Part shown: one piece after another, positions 1 through 8,984 of the stretch
Layout: every line of letters begins with the position of its first letter
Position numbering within the stretch: position 1 is the first letter of the stretch
Assembly (NCBI RefSeq): GCF_000143415.4
Contig: NW_003314262.1
Coordinates: forward strand, 6,080,771-6,144,770
DNA from: Selaginella moellendorffii
Taxonomy: Eukaryota > Streptophyta > Lycopodiopsida > Selaginellales > Selaginellaceae
Reading direction: 5' to 3'
DNA: 64,000 nt
The notes under the pieces: generated by a model
The model's input: the letters and a program-made list of their open reading frames with translations, nothing else
What the model was told of the DNA's origin: nothing
The model's database searches: none
Position numbers and translations under genes: made by a program

Positions 1-210
1 TTGGGCGCGTCTGTATTTTGCCCCCGGCGACCCCACTCCACGCACCAGCGAGTCCTCTTTTGCGAAAAGCATGTCTCCGAGAAACCATCCCCCAATCATT
101 TTTCCAGCCAAAATCACGTAAAAATTTCCCCCATTCCGCCTTGATCAATCAAAGGCTAACTCCACTCCTTTCTCAATCAATCCACATTTGTAAAACTTTT
201 TACAAGGGAT

Positions 211-283
211 AGAGAGAGAGAGAGAGAGGGGGGGGGGGGCGCGTTTCTTCTATCACACTCTCTCTCTCTCTCTCTCTCTCTCC
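211..283. repeat. GA tract, G-run and CT tract forming a potential hairpin
   Basis: An (AG)n run is followed by about 12 G, a short spacer, and then a (CT)n run of about 25 bases. The GA and CT arms are complementary and could fold into a stem of some 18 pairs. It lies about 300 bp beyond the stop codon of the minus-strand SBP gene, so it may be in or near its 3' end. The rest of positions 1-574 shows no gene. Confidence 0.8.
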
Positions 284-574
284 AAATTCCTATCTCTCCA
301 ATCTCCATCTCTCCATTGTTGTTGTCCTCTCATCCCCAGATTCCAGAAAACCACACTAGATCTGTACACTCACACTCCATAACCACATGAAGCAAGTACA
401 GCATGTACACATTGCAATCCCTCCAATAAATCACAAGGAATGCAGCGCTTTGCGTTGCTGCGTACTAACGCAACAGGCAATCGCTGCCGAAAAGATGGCA
501 TCATAAATCTATGCCCATCTGGCTTGAACTGATCCACCCATGGTTCCAAAGTTCTTGTTGGTCGGACCTTGGAT

Positions 575-703
575 CTAGAGTTGCGATCTAGAGTGGACCA
601 GCATGTCCAATCCCTGCGAAGTGGACGCCCCCTGTACGAAGAAGTGGGGCGGGATCTGGAGCAGCGAATCGAAGCTGGGCGATGCGCGCCTGGTGTAGTG
701 ATC

Positions 704-734
<31 letters not shown>

Positions 735-1784
735 TTACCATTGGTGGTGGTGGTGGTGGCGGTGATTCCAAATCCAGGAGACGAAGAAGAAGCCACTACT
801 GGCAGAGATGAAGATGATGCCGCGCTCGATGATCTCTGCCCGGCTGACAGAAGAGAGAGAGCACCGCCTTGCGAAGATGTGTTGCTGTTGCAAAGCGGTG
901 GAGGAGGGGGGAGGGGAGGGAGGAGGAAGGAGGAAGAGGTGGAGGAGGACGGGGAGCAAGAGGAGGAGCTCTTGAGGAACTGGATGAGCTGCTGGTGCTG
1001 CTGGGTGATGTCGTAGAGGCTGGCGCCGTGGAGGGCCTGGTAGATCTGGGACGAGGACGAAGAGGGCGATAGGATCTTGGAGTCCTGGTGGTGGTGGTGC
1101 TGCTGCTGGTGTTGATCCGGCCAGCTGCTCAGGAACGATCCATCCAGGACGTGGCGCTGGTGGTGGTGGTCGTGTTGGATCTGGACAGTGGGCTTGTAAT
1201 CCCCTGAGAGAAACACCCAAATCAGTGGGAATGGAAAAAACGATCACTCTCTCTCGTACCTGGAAAGATGCCCAGCTTCCCGGAAGAAACGATCGCCAGC
1301 CCCGACTCGATGATCTGCGTGGGCTTCCTCCGCCGCTCGTTGTGCCCCGCCAGCCTCTTCCGGCAGCTCCTCTTGCCATCGTCAAACTCCTCGAGGACAT
1401 GAAACCTGGAAGAAGAAGAAGAAGAGATAGGCAACGATGAGAACAAGCGTTCTTGCCATAGCCACGCGACCTAAAACCTTGCTCTCACCGGCTACACTGC
1501 TGGCAGAACCGCTTCTCGATCCCGTCCACCACGCTCTTGGGCGTCTTGGAGTGGACCTCGCACACGCGATGCCGCCGGTGGTAGCCCTTGGATCCCCGCA
1601 AATCGGTGCCGCATCCCTCGACCTGGCACACGGGCGCTACCTGCGGCTGCGACGGCCCGCGCTGCTTCTTCCTCCCCACCATTGCCCCGCCGCCGCCGCC
1701 ACGATCAGCCACGAACACCTCTCCTCCAGCTCCAGCGCCTGGAAATCCACGCTTCTCCGCGAAGCTCGGCTCCTGCCGCTGCAT
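575..1784 (-). CDS. SBP-box (SPL) transcription factor
   Basis: Three exons on the minus strand: 1784-1489, 1405-1260 and 1203-575, joined by GT-AG introns of 83 and 56 bp, giving about 356 residues. Residues ~53-128 form an SBP domain with the Cys/His zinc ligands of CQVEGCG, HRVC, CQQC and FHVL. The basic nuclear-localisation stretch [18 protein letters not shown] overlaps its end. The first intron splits the domain between CQQCSR and FHVL, the place conserved in plant SBP genes. The C-terminal part is low complexity (His, Gln, Ser, Pro), encoded by CTG/CAC-type runs. A miR156-complementary site encodes ALSLLS in exon 3. SBP proteins bind GTAC cores and control phase change and reproductive development in flowering plants. 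The start is the first Met of the open exon; an upstream 5'UTR intron cannot be excluded. Confidence 0.93.
845..864 (-). promoter_or_regulatory. miR156-like target site in SBP exon 3
   Basis: The plus strand reads TGACAGAAGAGAGAGAGCAC, so the transcript carries the complement, GUGC followed by alternating CU and ending CUUCUGUCA. That is the canonical miR156/157 target of SPL mRNAs and it encodes ALSLLS, as in other land plants. Cleavage is inferred from family knowledge. Confidence 0.9.
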
Positions 1785-2082
1785 AATATCGCGATTCCAG
1801 CCCCCACGCGACGCGATTCGGCGATCGAGGCGCCAAGAGCACGCGCTAGAGCGCTAGATTCTGGGAGACAAGGAAGAAATCTCTCTCTTCGCGTGTCACT
1901 TCAGCCGATCAAACCCTGGATCGATGGAGTGCGCTGGGGTGGATCTCTGCGATTGGCGGAGCTCCAAGAATCCTCGCGTCCAGTGGACCGCGACGATCCA
2001 TCCACCATCGCGCATTTTCTCTCTCTCCCACAGACACTCAATTATCCCGCCTCGAACAAAGGGCCGCCGCCTACACAGCTAC

Positions 2083-2088
2083 TATATA
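2083..2088 (-). promoter_or_regulatory. TATA box candidate for the SBP gene
   Basis: TATATA about 300 bp upstream of the SBP start codon, read on the minus strand. It would give a 5' leader of about 270 nt. Otherwise 1785-2216 shows no coding signal. Confidence 0.45.
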
Positions 2089-2216
2089 GCCAGTCATCCT
2101 TTCAAACTTCCACAGGTCGGGGGGTCGATTCCTGTCAGCGAATGTGCCACGAGAATATTCCGCTCATTTTAAAATTTGAAGGTTCTCACACGGGTTCTCT
2201 TTTTCTGTGCGTTTGG

Positions 2217-2650
2217 TTCACCAAAACCGTGAGCAAAGTTTCAAGCTCGATCGCAAACTTCTTCCACTCCAGACCAGCCCGATCGCGATCGACCAAAACT
2301 GTAAAGTTTCAGGCTTGATCGCTAACTTCAGACCAGCCCAATCGCGATCGACAAAAAACTGTGACCAAAGTTTCAAGCTTGATCGCTAACTTCTTCCACT
2401 CCAGACCAGCCTGATCGTGATCGACCAAAAGTGCGACCAAAGTTCCAAGCTTGATCGCTAACTTCTTCCGCTCCAGACCAGGCCTATAGCGATCGACCGA
2501 AGCTGTGACCAATTCAAGCTTGATCGCTAACTTCTTCCGCTCCACACCAGGCCGATAGCGATCGACCAAAGCTGTGACCAAAGTTTCAAGCTTGACCGCT
2601 AACTTCTTCTGCCACTCCAGACCAGGCCGACCGCGATCGAAACCAAAAAT
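2217..2650. repeat. Minisatellite with ~62 bp unit
   Basis: About seven imperfect copies of a unit containing AAGCTTGATCGCTAACTTC, then TTCCACTCCAGACCAG and CGATCGCGATCGACCAAA, linked by CTGTGACCAAAGTTTC. Copies differ by point changes and by one shortened unit near 2325. The array fills the gap between the SBP promoter and the 3' end of the neighbouring PPR gene, stopping about 20 bp from its stop codon. The open frames crossing it are a by-product of the repeat. Confidence 0.9.
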
Positions 2651-2668
2651 CCAAGCTTTCGACCGTGA

Positions 2669-4846
2669 TCAGCCACTGTAGATGCTGGAGAGGAGGAGAT
2701 ATGGAGCGGCATCGCCCGGCTCCGATCTTGCCAAGCTCTCGGCCACCGGCATGGCTCGCCGCTCGTCTCCCTGAGCCCGGCACGAATCCAGCAGCGCCGT
2801 CCAGACGATCGAGTCCGCCACAAACGGCATCGTCTTGCTCAGCTCCTCGGCCCGCCCGAGCTGCCCCGCGCGTCCCAGCACGCTCACCATGCACCGGAAG
2901 TGCGCCTGCTTTGGAGCCACTCCGTGATCGCCCTCCATCGCCAGGAACAATCCCCGGCCCCTCTCCACCAGCCCCTTGTGTATGCACGCCGAGAGCATGG
3001 CGATCGTCGTCACCGCGTCCGGCTTGAATCCCTCCAAGCTCATCGCCTTCCACAGCTCCACCGTCTCCTGCTGCTGCTCGCCACCATGGAGCGCGTACGC
3101 CGCGATCATGTAGTTCCACGCCACTGTATCCCACTCGGGGAGCTCCGCGAAGAGCTTCCGCGCCGCTGGGACGTCCCCGCTCTTGGCCAGCGTCGAAAGC
3201 AGCAGCGTCCACGACACGGCATTCCTCTCCGGCATGGAATCAAAGAGGAGCTTTGCCTGCTCCCAGTGCCCGTTCTGATCGTAGGCCGCCACCATCGCGT
3301 TCCAGGACACCACATTCCACTCGGGCATCCGGGCGAAGTAGTCCCAGGCCTGCGCGAGGTCGCCGTTCTGTCCATAGCCCGCCAACATCGTGTTCCAGGA
3401 CACCACGTCGTGATGGGTCATGCTCTGGAACAAGCTCCGGGCTTGCTCCATATGCCCGGCTTGAGCATAGGCCGTGATCATCGCGGTTCTCGACACCAAG
3501 TTGGCCTCGGGCATCCGATCAAAAACCGATTTTGCGAGCTCCACCTCACCGCTCTGGACGTAGGCGTAGAGCAGCGACGTCCAGGAGACGATGTTCCTCC
3601 TCGGCATCCGCTCGAACACCCCCCTGGCCTCCTCGACATGCCCGTTCTGGGCATACACCGTGATCATGCTGCTCCACGAAACCACGTCCCTGTTGGGCAT
3701 CGCGCGGAAGAGCTCCCGCGCCTCGTCCACCAGCCCGTACTGGCCCTTCGCCGCGATGATCACGTTCCAGGAGGTAGTTATCCTCTCGGGCATCCGGTCG
3801 AAGAGCGCCGAGGCCTCGTCGATCCGGCCGTGTGCTGCGTAGGCCTGGATCATCGTGTGCCAGGAGATGCAGTTCTTGTGCGGCATCCGATCGAAAACGT
3901 CCCTGGCCTCCTGGAGGTGGCCTCTCTGCGCGAAAGCCGAGATCATCAGGTTCCAGGACGTGGAGTTCTTGTCCGACATCGCGTCGAACAAGACTCTCGC
4001 TTGCTCCAGCTCGCCGTTTTGGATGTAGCCATTGATCATCGAGTTCCAGGACGTGGAGTTCTTCGCGGGCATCTCGTCAAACATGAGCCTGGCCTGGATC
4101 AAGCACCCGGCTTGAGCGTAGCCCGCCACCATCGCGTTCCAGGCGGCCACATCCGGCTGTGGCATCAGCTCGAAGAATCTCCTTGCCTCGTCCAGGAAGC
4201 CATTCTCGGCGAAGGCCGTGACCATCGTCGTCCAGGACACCACATCCTTCTCGGGCATCATCCTGAAGAAGACCCTCGCCTCGAGCAAATGCCCGTTCTG
4301 GGCATACGCCGCGAGAAGCGCGTTCCACGAGACAGTGTCGGGCTCCGGCATCGCCTTGAACATCACCCGCGCCTCCTGGAGATGCCCGATCTGGGCATAC
4401 ACCGTGATCATCGTGTTCCAGCTCACGGCATCCTTCTCGGGCATCCGATCGAAGACGTTCCTGGCGCCGTGGGGGTCGCCGTTGAGCGCGTGCGCGGAGA
4501 TGAGGATGTTCCAGGAGAAGAGATTGGGTTCCGGGATGGCGTCGAAAACCCGGCGCGCATCCTCGAGGCTCCGGCACTTGCCATACATGCCGATGAGGAG
4601 ATTGGCGAGGTGCTTGTTGTGGCTGTGCTCGCTGGCGCGAATGCGGGCGTGGACGCGCTTCCCGGCCTCGAGATCCTTGGAGCTGCTGCAAGATTTCACG
4701 AGCCGGACGAATTCCGCGTGCTGCGAGGCGGAATCGATCGATACCTGACCTGGCGATTTCTTCTTGGCGCCGGGATACCGCGGCCGGCGCTCAACTAGCT
4801 GCGAGGTCGCGGATCCGGTTGGGGCGGCGAGGAATCCATGGAGCAT
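2669..4846 (-). CDS. PPR protein of 31-residue S/SS-type repeats, no DYW domain
   Basis: One uninterrupted 725-codon frame. After an N-terminal stretch that could target an organelle, residues ~50-100 carry the KDLEAGKRVHARI and LLIGMYGKC blocks typical of plant PLS-class PPR proteins. Then come about 17 tandem 31-residue repeats of the pattern VSWNxMIxxYAQNGxxxEA, ending in MPE or MPH. The C terminus has an E1-like motif (APYLLLSSIYSG) and stops there, without E2 or DYW. Such proteins bind single-stranded RNA in mitochondria or plastids, where editing-type PPRs specify C-to-U sites. Without DYW it would need a partner deaminase, or may act in another RNA step. It is divergent from the next PPR gene. 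Confidence 0.93.
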   Translation of the reverse strand: MLHGFLAAPTGSATSQLVERRPRYPGAKKKSPGQVSIDSASQHAEFVRLVKSCSSSKDLEAGKRVHARIRASEHSHNKHLANLLIGMYGKCRSLEDARRVFDAIPEPNLFSWNILISAHALNGDPHGARNVFDRMPEKDAVSWNTMITVYAQIGHLQEARVMFKAMPEPDTVSWNALLAAYAQNGHLLEARVFFRMMPEKDVVSWTTMVTAFAENGFLDEARRFFELMPQPDVAAWNAMVAGYAQAGCLIQARLMFDEMPAKNSTSWNSMINGYIQNGELEQARVLFDAMSDKNSTSWNLMISAFAQRGHLQEARDVFDRMPHKNCISWHTMIQAYAAHGRIDEASALFDRMPERITTSWNVIIAAKGQYGLVDEARELFRAMPNRDVVSWSSMITVYAQNGHVEEARGVFERMPRRNIVSWTSLLYAYVQSGEVELAKSVFDRMPEANLVSRTAMITAYAQAGHMEQARSLFQSMTHHDVVSWNTMLAGYGQNGDLAQAWDYFARMPEWNVVSWNAMVAAYDQNGHWEQAKLLFDSMPERNAVSWTLLLSTLAKSGDVPAARKLFAELPEWDTVAWNYMIAAYALHGGEQQQETVELWKAMSLEGFKPDAVTTIAMLSACIHKGLVERGRGLFLAMEGDHGVAPKQAHFRCMVSVLGRAGQLGRAEELSKTMPFVADSIVWTALLDSCRAQGDERRAMPVAESLARSEPGDAAPYLLLSSIYSG

Positions 4847-4923
4847 GCTGGCGCCCTCTCATGGCCGCGGCGACGAGACCCCAAGAACCCTAAAAAACAG
4901 AGGAAATAGAAAGAGATGGTTCC
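4847..4923. promoter_or_regulatory. 77-bp divergent intergenic region between two PPR genes
   Basis: Only 77 bp separate the two start codons. The stretch holds ACCCTAAAA, close to a telo box, and no clear TATA. Either the promoter is bidirectional and extremely compact, or promoter elements lie inside the opposite gene's coding sequence. Confidence 0.6.
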
Positions 4924-7161
4924 ATGGTATGTGTTCTTGCCCAAAAGCCCTGTGTTCCTCTTGGCCAAGAACACGATGATCGCCACGATGAGGTCTCTAT
5001 CCTCGCCAAGATCGTTCGGCAGTGTGGATCCAGCCACGATCTCGACGCAGGCAAGCGCATCCACGCCCGGATCCGGCGAAGCCGTCACTGCCGTGACAAG
5101 CTCCTCGCCAATCTCCTCGTGGAGATGTATGGCAAATGCGGGTGCCTGGATCACGCGAGGATGGTTTTCTCAGGGATTCGCCGCCCCAATTCCTTCTCCT
5201 GGAGCGCGATGATCGGCGCTTGCGGATCAAACGGCTGCGTGGACGAGGCCAAGAAGATCTTCGACAGCATTCCAGAGAAAGAGAGAACTGTGGCGTCGTG
5301 GAATTCGCTCGTTTTGGCCTACTGTGAGGAGGATGGGGATTTGAGCAGGGCGAAGGAGATCTGGGAAGAGATGCCCGAGAGGGATGAGAGATCATGGGGT
5401 ATCATGCTTGCGGCGTATGCCCAGAGAGGGCATGTTTTGCAAGCGAAAGAGATGTTCTCGGATTTGCCACAAGATAACCTCGTCTATAAAACGATCATGA
5501 TCACTGCTTATAGCCGAGCTGGGCGCGTTGATCGAGCGCTCGAGATCTTTGAATCGATTGAAGATCCCAGTAGCGTCTCTTGGACTGCTATTGTCGCTGC
5601 ATTTGCCCAGAACGGGCAAATCGAACAAGCTAAAGATTTCTTCAAGAGGATGCCAGAAAAGACTCCAATCGCTTGGAACGCAATGATCTCTGGATTCTCC
5701 GATCAAGGAAACGTTGTTGAGGCGAAAGAGTTTTTTGATCGAATGCCTCGAGCGGATGTTGTCTCGTGGACAACGCTGGTGACAGCATTTGCCCATAACG
5801 GAGACTTGCTAGCAGCTCGAGAGATCTTCGGCAGAATGCCACATAAAAACGTTGCGTCGTGGAACGCGATGATCGGAGCCTACACGCAAGCCGGATCGCT
5901 CGAAAGCGCGAGAAATCTCTTCGATGGGATGCCGAAAAGGAACATCCAGTCGTGGAATGCAATGATCTCGGGGTATGCCCAACACGGGCATGTAGATCAA
6001 GCCAAGCAGCTCTTCGATCAAATGGAACGCCACACACTCGTCTCCTGGAACGCGATGCTCGCGGCTTATGCTCATGCCGGTCTCTACGAGCTCGCGGTCG
6101 AGTTCTTCCACTCGATGGCCCGCAAGAACATTGTTTCGTGGACGAGTTTGCTCAGTCTTCACGCCAACCGTGGCGACTTAAGCTCCGCGCGGGCGATCTT
6201 CGACTCGATGCCCGAGAGGAATCTCTGTTCGTGCAATGCGATGCTCGCCGGATGTGTCGCCAATGGATCTATCGGAGAGGCGAGGGAGATTTTCGAGGAG
6301 ATGGCTCTCAGGAACGGGGTGTCGTGGAACACTATACTGGATGGCTACTCCAGAGCTGGAAATCTGGAAGAAACGAAGTGGATGTTTGATAGGAATCCTC
6401 GTGCTGGCGCTGCTTCGCTGGTGGCTCTGATCGAAACTTATGCTCGCCACGATCGACTCGACGACGCTCGCGACTTTGTCCAGCAGTTCATGCAAGCTGG
6501 AGAGAATTGCGTGGTGTGGACGGCCCTGGTCACGGCTTTCTCTCAGCACGGACGATTGATCCAAGCAAAAGAGCTCTTTGATCAAATCTCCGAGAAGACC
6601 ATCATCTCCTGGAACGCGATGGTGGCAGCCTACGCTCAAAACGGGCATTTCCAGCGGGCAAAGAAGCTCTTTGACGAGCTTCCCGAGCGGAGTACCTCGT
6701 CCTGGAACTCGATAATCGCCGCAAACTCGACAGATGGTCGCTGGAAATTCGCTCTCGAGCTCTTCCACTCCATGACTCTGGATGGAGTCCGAGCCGACGA
6801 CATAACTCTGCTGTGCGTTCTCTTCGCGTGCAGCCACTCGGGATTGCTGGGAGTTAGCAGGAACTTTTTCCACTGCATCTCTAAGGACTGGGATGCTCTC
6901 CCTACTTTGCAGCACTACCACGCCATGATAGATCTCCTTGCGCGGTCTGGTGAAGTTGGAAGATCGCAAGAGCTTGTGGAAACAATGCCTTACGTTTCGA
7001 GTTCTATTGCTTGGGCGAGTTTACTGGGATCATACAGAACTCAAGGAGGCGATCACAGGTCTCTAGCAAAGCTCGCAGCAGGGCATGTAACTAGAATAGA
7101 AGCCGGAAAGGCTGGAGCATACGTTTTACTCTCAAATACTATATTCTCTACATATAACTAA
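4924..7161 (+). CDS. PPR protein of 31-residue S/SS-type repeats, no DYW domain
   Basis: Intronless frame of 745 codons. The N-terminal part has DLDAGKRIHARI and LLVEMYGKCG, followed by about 18 repeats such as VSWTTLVTAFAHNGDLLAA and SWNAMIGAYTQAGSLESA, each about 31 residues. Near the C terminus are LHSMTLDGVRADDIT-like and HYHAMIDLLARSG blocks, then a short E1-like end (AGAYVLLSN). No E2 or DYW. The order and repeat type match the divergent neighbour, so the pair probably arose by local or retro-duplication, but the repeats differ enough to suggest different RNA targets. I took the first ATG in frame; an overlapping ATG at 4916 is in another frame. Confidence 0.93.
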   Translation: MVCVLAQKPCVPLGQEHDDRHDEVSILAKIVRQCGSSHDLDAGKRIHARIRRSRHCRDKLLANLLVEMYGKCGCLDHARMVFSGIRRPNSFSWSAMIGACGSNGCVDEAKKIFDSIPEKERTVASWNSLVLAYCEEDGDLSRAKEIWEEMPERDERSWGIMLAAYAQRGHVLQAKEMFSDLPQDNLVYKTIMITAYSRAGRVDRALEIFESIEDPSSVSWTAIVAAFAQNGQIEQAKDFFKRMPEKTPIAWNAMISGFSDQGNVVEAKEFFDRMPRADVVSWTTLVTAFAHNGDLLAAREIFGRMPHKNVASWNAMIGAYTQAGSLESARNLFDGMPKRNIQSWNAMISGYAQHGHVDQAKQLFDQMERHTLVSWNAMLAAYAHAGLYELAVEFFHSMARKNIVSWTSLLSLHANRGDLSSARAIFDSMPERNLCSCNAMLAGCVANGSIGEAREIFEEMALRNGVSWNTILDGYSRAGNLEETKWMFDRNPRAGAASLVALIETYARHDRLDDARDFVQQFMQAGENCVVWTALVTAFSQHGRLIQAKELFDQISEKTIISWNAMVAAYAQNGHFQRAKKLFDELPERSTSSWNSIIAANSTDGRWKFALELFHSMTLDGVRADDITLLCVLFACSHSGLLGVSRNFFHCISKDWDALPTLQHYHAMIDLLARSGEVGRSQELVETMPYVSSSIAWASLLGSYRTQGGDHRSLAKLAAGHVTRIEAGKAGAYVLLSNTIFSTYN

Positions 7162-7325
7162 ATTCACTTTTCAATTTTCCCATGGATTTCACGCATGATA
7201 GATTCTCAATACAATCAAATGCATAGTTCTAGTCCAGGTATATTCTATTCCACATTGCTGTAGCTCTAACCGCGAGGTTCAAGTCAACCGAAACTTCCCT
7301 GGTCTTGTCTCGCCGAAAAACAGAT

Positions 7326-7334
7326 CTATAAAAA
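7326..7334 (+). promoter_or_regulatory. TATA box for the small secreted-protein gene
   Basis: CTATAAAAA about 115 bp upstream of the ATG at 7443, a normal plant spacing for a short 5' leader. Confidence 0.6.
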
Positions 7335-7442
7335 CCTCACGCTTTGATATGATCGATAAACTCAAAGGGAATTTGAAACTCCACTCGAAGTTTTCTTCTC
7401 CGAGTTTTCTAGCTCCAGTCACTTTAAAGTTTTCTGCAGAAA

Positions 7443-7655
7443 ATGGAGAGAGCAAGGATGGTTCATGTTGTGATCTTGGCCGTGCTTCTTCTGTTTCTCC
7501 ATGGCGCTGCTGCTGCCAGGCCCTTCCAGTCGCCGTCAAAACCAGCATCATCTCCAGCCATTTCATTAGGATCACCAAGTAGAATCAATTGTAACGAGAG
7601 AGAAGGAAGAACACCAGCGGCAACAAAGGAAGGAAACCCAGCACATCACAACTAG
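7443..7655 (+). CDS. Small secreted protein, possible peptide-hormone precursor
   Basis: A 70-residue frame with a convincing signal peptide (MERARMVHVVILAVLLLFLH then GAAAARP) and a short hydrophilic remainder rich in Ser, Pro and Ala. The extreme C terminus is GNPAHHN directly before the stop. Plant signalling peptides of the CLE and IDA classes also end in His-Asn, and CLE peptides contain G-P-N-P-x-H-N. The match here is partial: the usual V-P-x-G-P part is absent. The gene has its own TATA box and no visible intron. No family can be assigned with confidence; a plain small secreted protein is the fallback. Confidence 0.55.
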   Translation: MERARMVHVVILAVLLLFLHGAAAARPFQSPSKPASSPAISLGSPSRINCNEREGRTPAATKEGNPAHHN

Positions 7656-8048
7656 AAACTATCTAGTCCTTGGAAGGCAATTCCCAAGGCCATGCTTCTC
7701 ACTTCGAAAGCTAATATAACAAGTTTTTTACCTCGAGAATCAAGGTGAAGTTGCAAACAATTCCTGGCTACTATACACTTGCCAAAAGTGAGGTCTGATT
7801 TTGTTAATCCGGACGAAACTTCTTTTGCGACCGCGAACCGCAATTCTTTCGTGACATCTCATTGAGGCCCTCGAAGGAACTACAGAGAAATCAGCAGAGC
7901 CTCGTAATTGGATCCTAACCGACCAAAGACCCAAATTCATTGATCATAGACCATAGACATTATTATAATTGACCGCGGAACAACTGTAGATGCCGCAATC
8001 AAATCCGTGCCATTGACAAGCATTCAAAGTGGAGCGACATTTCCCCGC

Positions 8049-8056
8049 TATATAAG
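8049..8056 (+). promoter_or_regulatory. TATA box upstream of a short gene fragment
   Basis: TATATAAG 46 bp before an ATG that opens a spliceable frame. Positions 7656-8048 otherwise show no coding feature. Confidence 0.5.
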
Positions 8057-8101
8057 CCCCAAGTTTGCACAACAACCCGAAAGTGAGAGGAGAGATCAGG
8101 A

Positions 8102-8404
8102 ATGGTTCATGCGATTGATGCTGCTACCAAGCCATTATTATCAAGGTAACATTCACTTGAAGTGTTTAGTATCGACTACTTGCTCCAGCCAATTTTTTCA
8201 GCATAACAAGGTAAGATCACACCCAGCTACAACGAAAGATAATCTGATAACAGCCTAAAGCGGTGCCAAACTTTCCATCTGATATAATCGAAATTTTCTT
8301 TGTCTCCACAAACCCGTGGATAGCTACGAGGAGGAATTTGATGGCGATGCCGCAGCGCCATGCAGCGATTTCGTGGACGAGGAGCTACGGCGCGAGATTC
8401 TCAG
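8102..8404 (+). pseudogene. 5' end of an unrecognised gene, apparently truncated
   Basis: The ATG at 8102 opens 44 nt ending at a GT donor (8146). Joining it to an AG acceptor before 8324 keeps the frame and gives SSYEEEFDGDAAAPCSDFVD followed by EELRREILR, ending at a GTACGG donor after 8404. A 9-nt in-frame micro-exon (8202-8210) is also flanked by AG and GTAAG. No following exon is visible; instead an AT-rich dispersed repeat begins at about 8470. If the last donor is not used, the frame stops at about 8468 after some 60 residues. I see this as the surviving 5' part of a gene cut by the repeat; the family is not recognised. Confidence 0.35.
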
Positions 8405-8469
8405 GTACGGCCATGTACAGGAAAGGGGACAGCTTTCTCTAGTAGATTTGTTTAGTATTAATTATTAGT

Positions 8470-8790
8470 GGAAATATATAATAAATTGTTATGAGTTAGG
8501 AATGTTTGGTTTGCTTAATGGTAGTTTATTATTACTTATCAATCTAATTGATCAAATAAAGTTTATAATTATAAGCATGTTTGTAATTTATAAACACAAG
8601 ATTAATCTTTATTGATAGAATAAAAAAGAATATACTAAAAAGAGTTTTAAGAAATTTATAAATTATAAACATGTTTATAAATTATAAATACAAGATTAAT
8701 CTAAATGAATAACAACTGTTAGATGGTAGAATATCCTAAAATATTCAAGCATATTCTAAATATATTCACTACCCTAAAGCAAACTAATTA
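8470..8790. repeat. AT-rich dispersed repeat, copy 1
   Basis: It shares long blocks with DNA at 36340-36620 and 36670-36790, for example GATTAATCTAAATGAATAAC followed by AACNNTTAGATGGTAGAATATCC. The block TTTATAAATTATAAAYAYA is repeated inside each copy. No coding capacity, no clear terminal repeats. It may be a decayed non-autonomous transposon. Positions 8790-8984 are also AT-rich and empty. Confidence 0.75.
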
Positions 8791-8984
8791 TATAATATTT
8801 AAATATATTTAAGTATATTTATTTTAGTATATCTTATCATTAATTGAGTTTATAAAATTATTTACATTCTTCTCCAAAAAGATTTAAAATTTATACTTTT
8901 TTTAAATAAAAATAACACTATTTATTTACTTACCATCAAAGGACTGAAGAACAACTGTTAACTTATTCAAGCATTTAGTGGCTT

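Noticed and set aside
2309-2581. Repetitive open frame (VDRYRPGLERKKLAIKLE units)
   Set aside because: It is a reading of the minisatellite, with no gene signals.
2900-4798. A 632-codon open frame on the plus strand
   Set aside because: It is antisense to the PPR gene; its repeats (HHRVPG, LGIHRD) are the mirror of the 31-residue PPR repeats and the codon bias. Similar mirrors lie opposite the other PPR genes.
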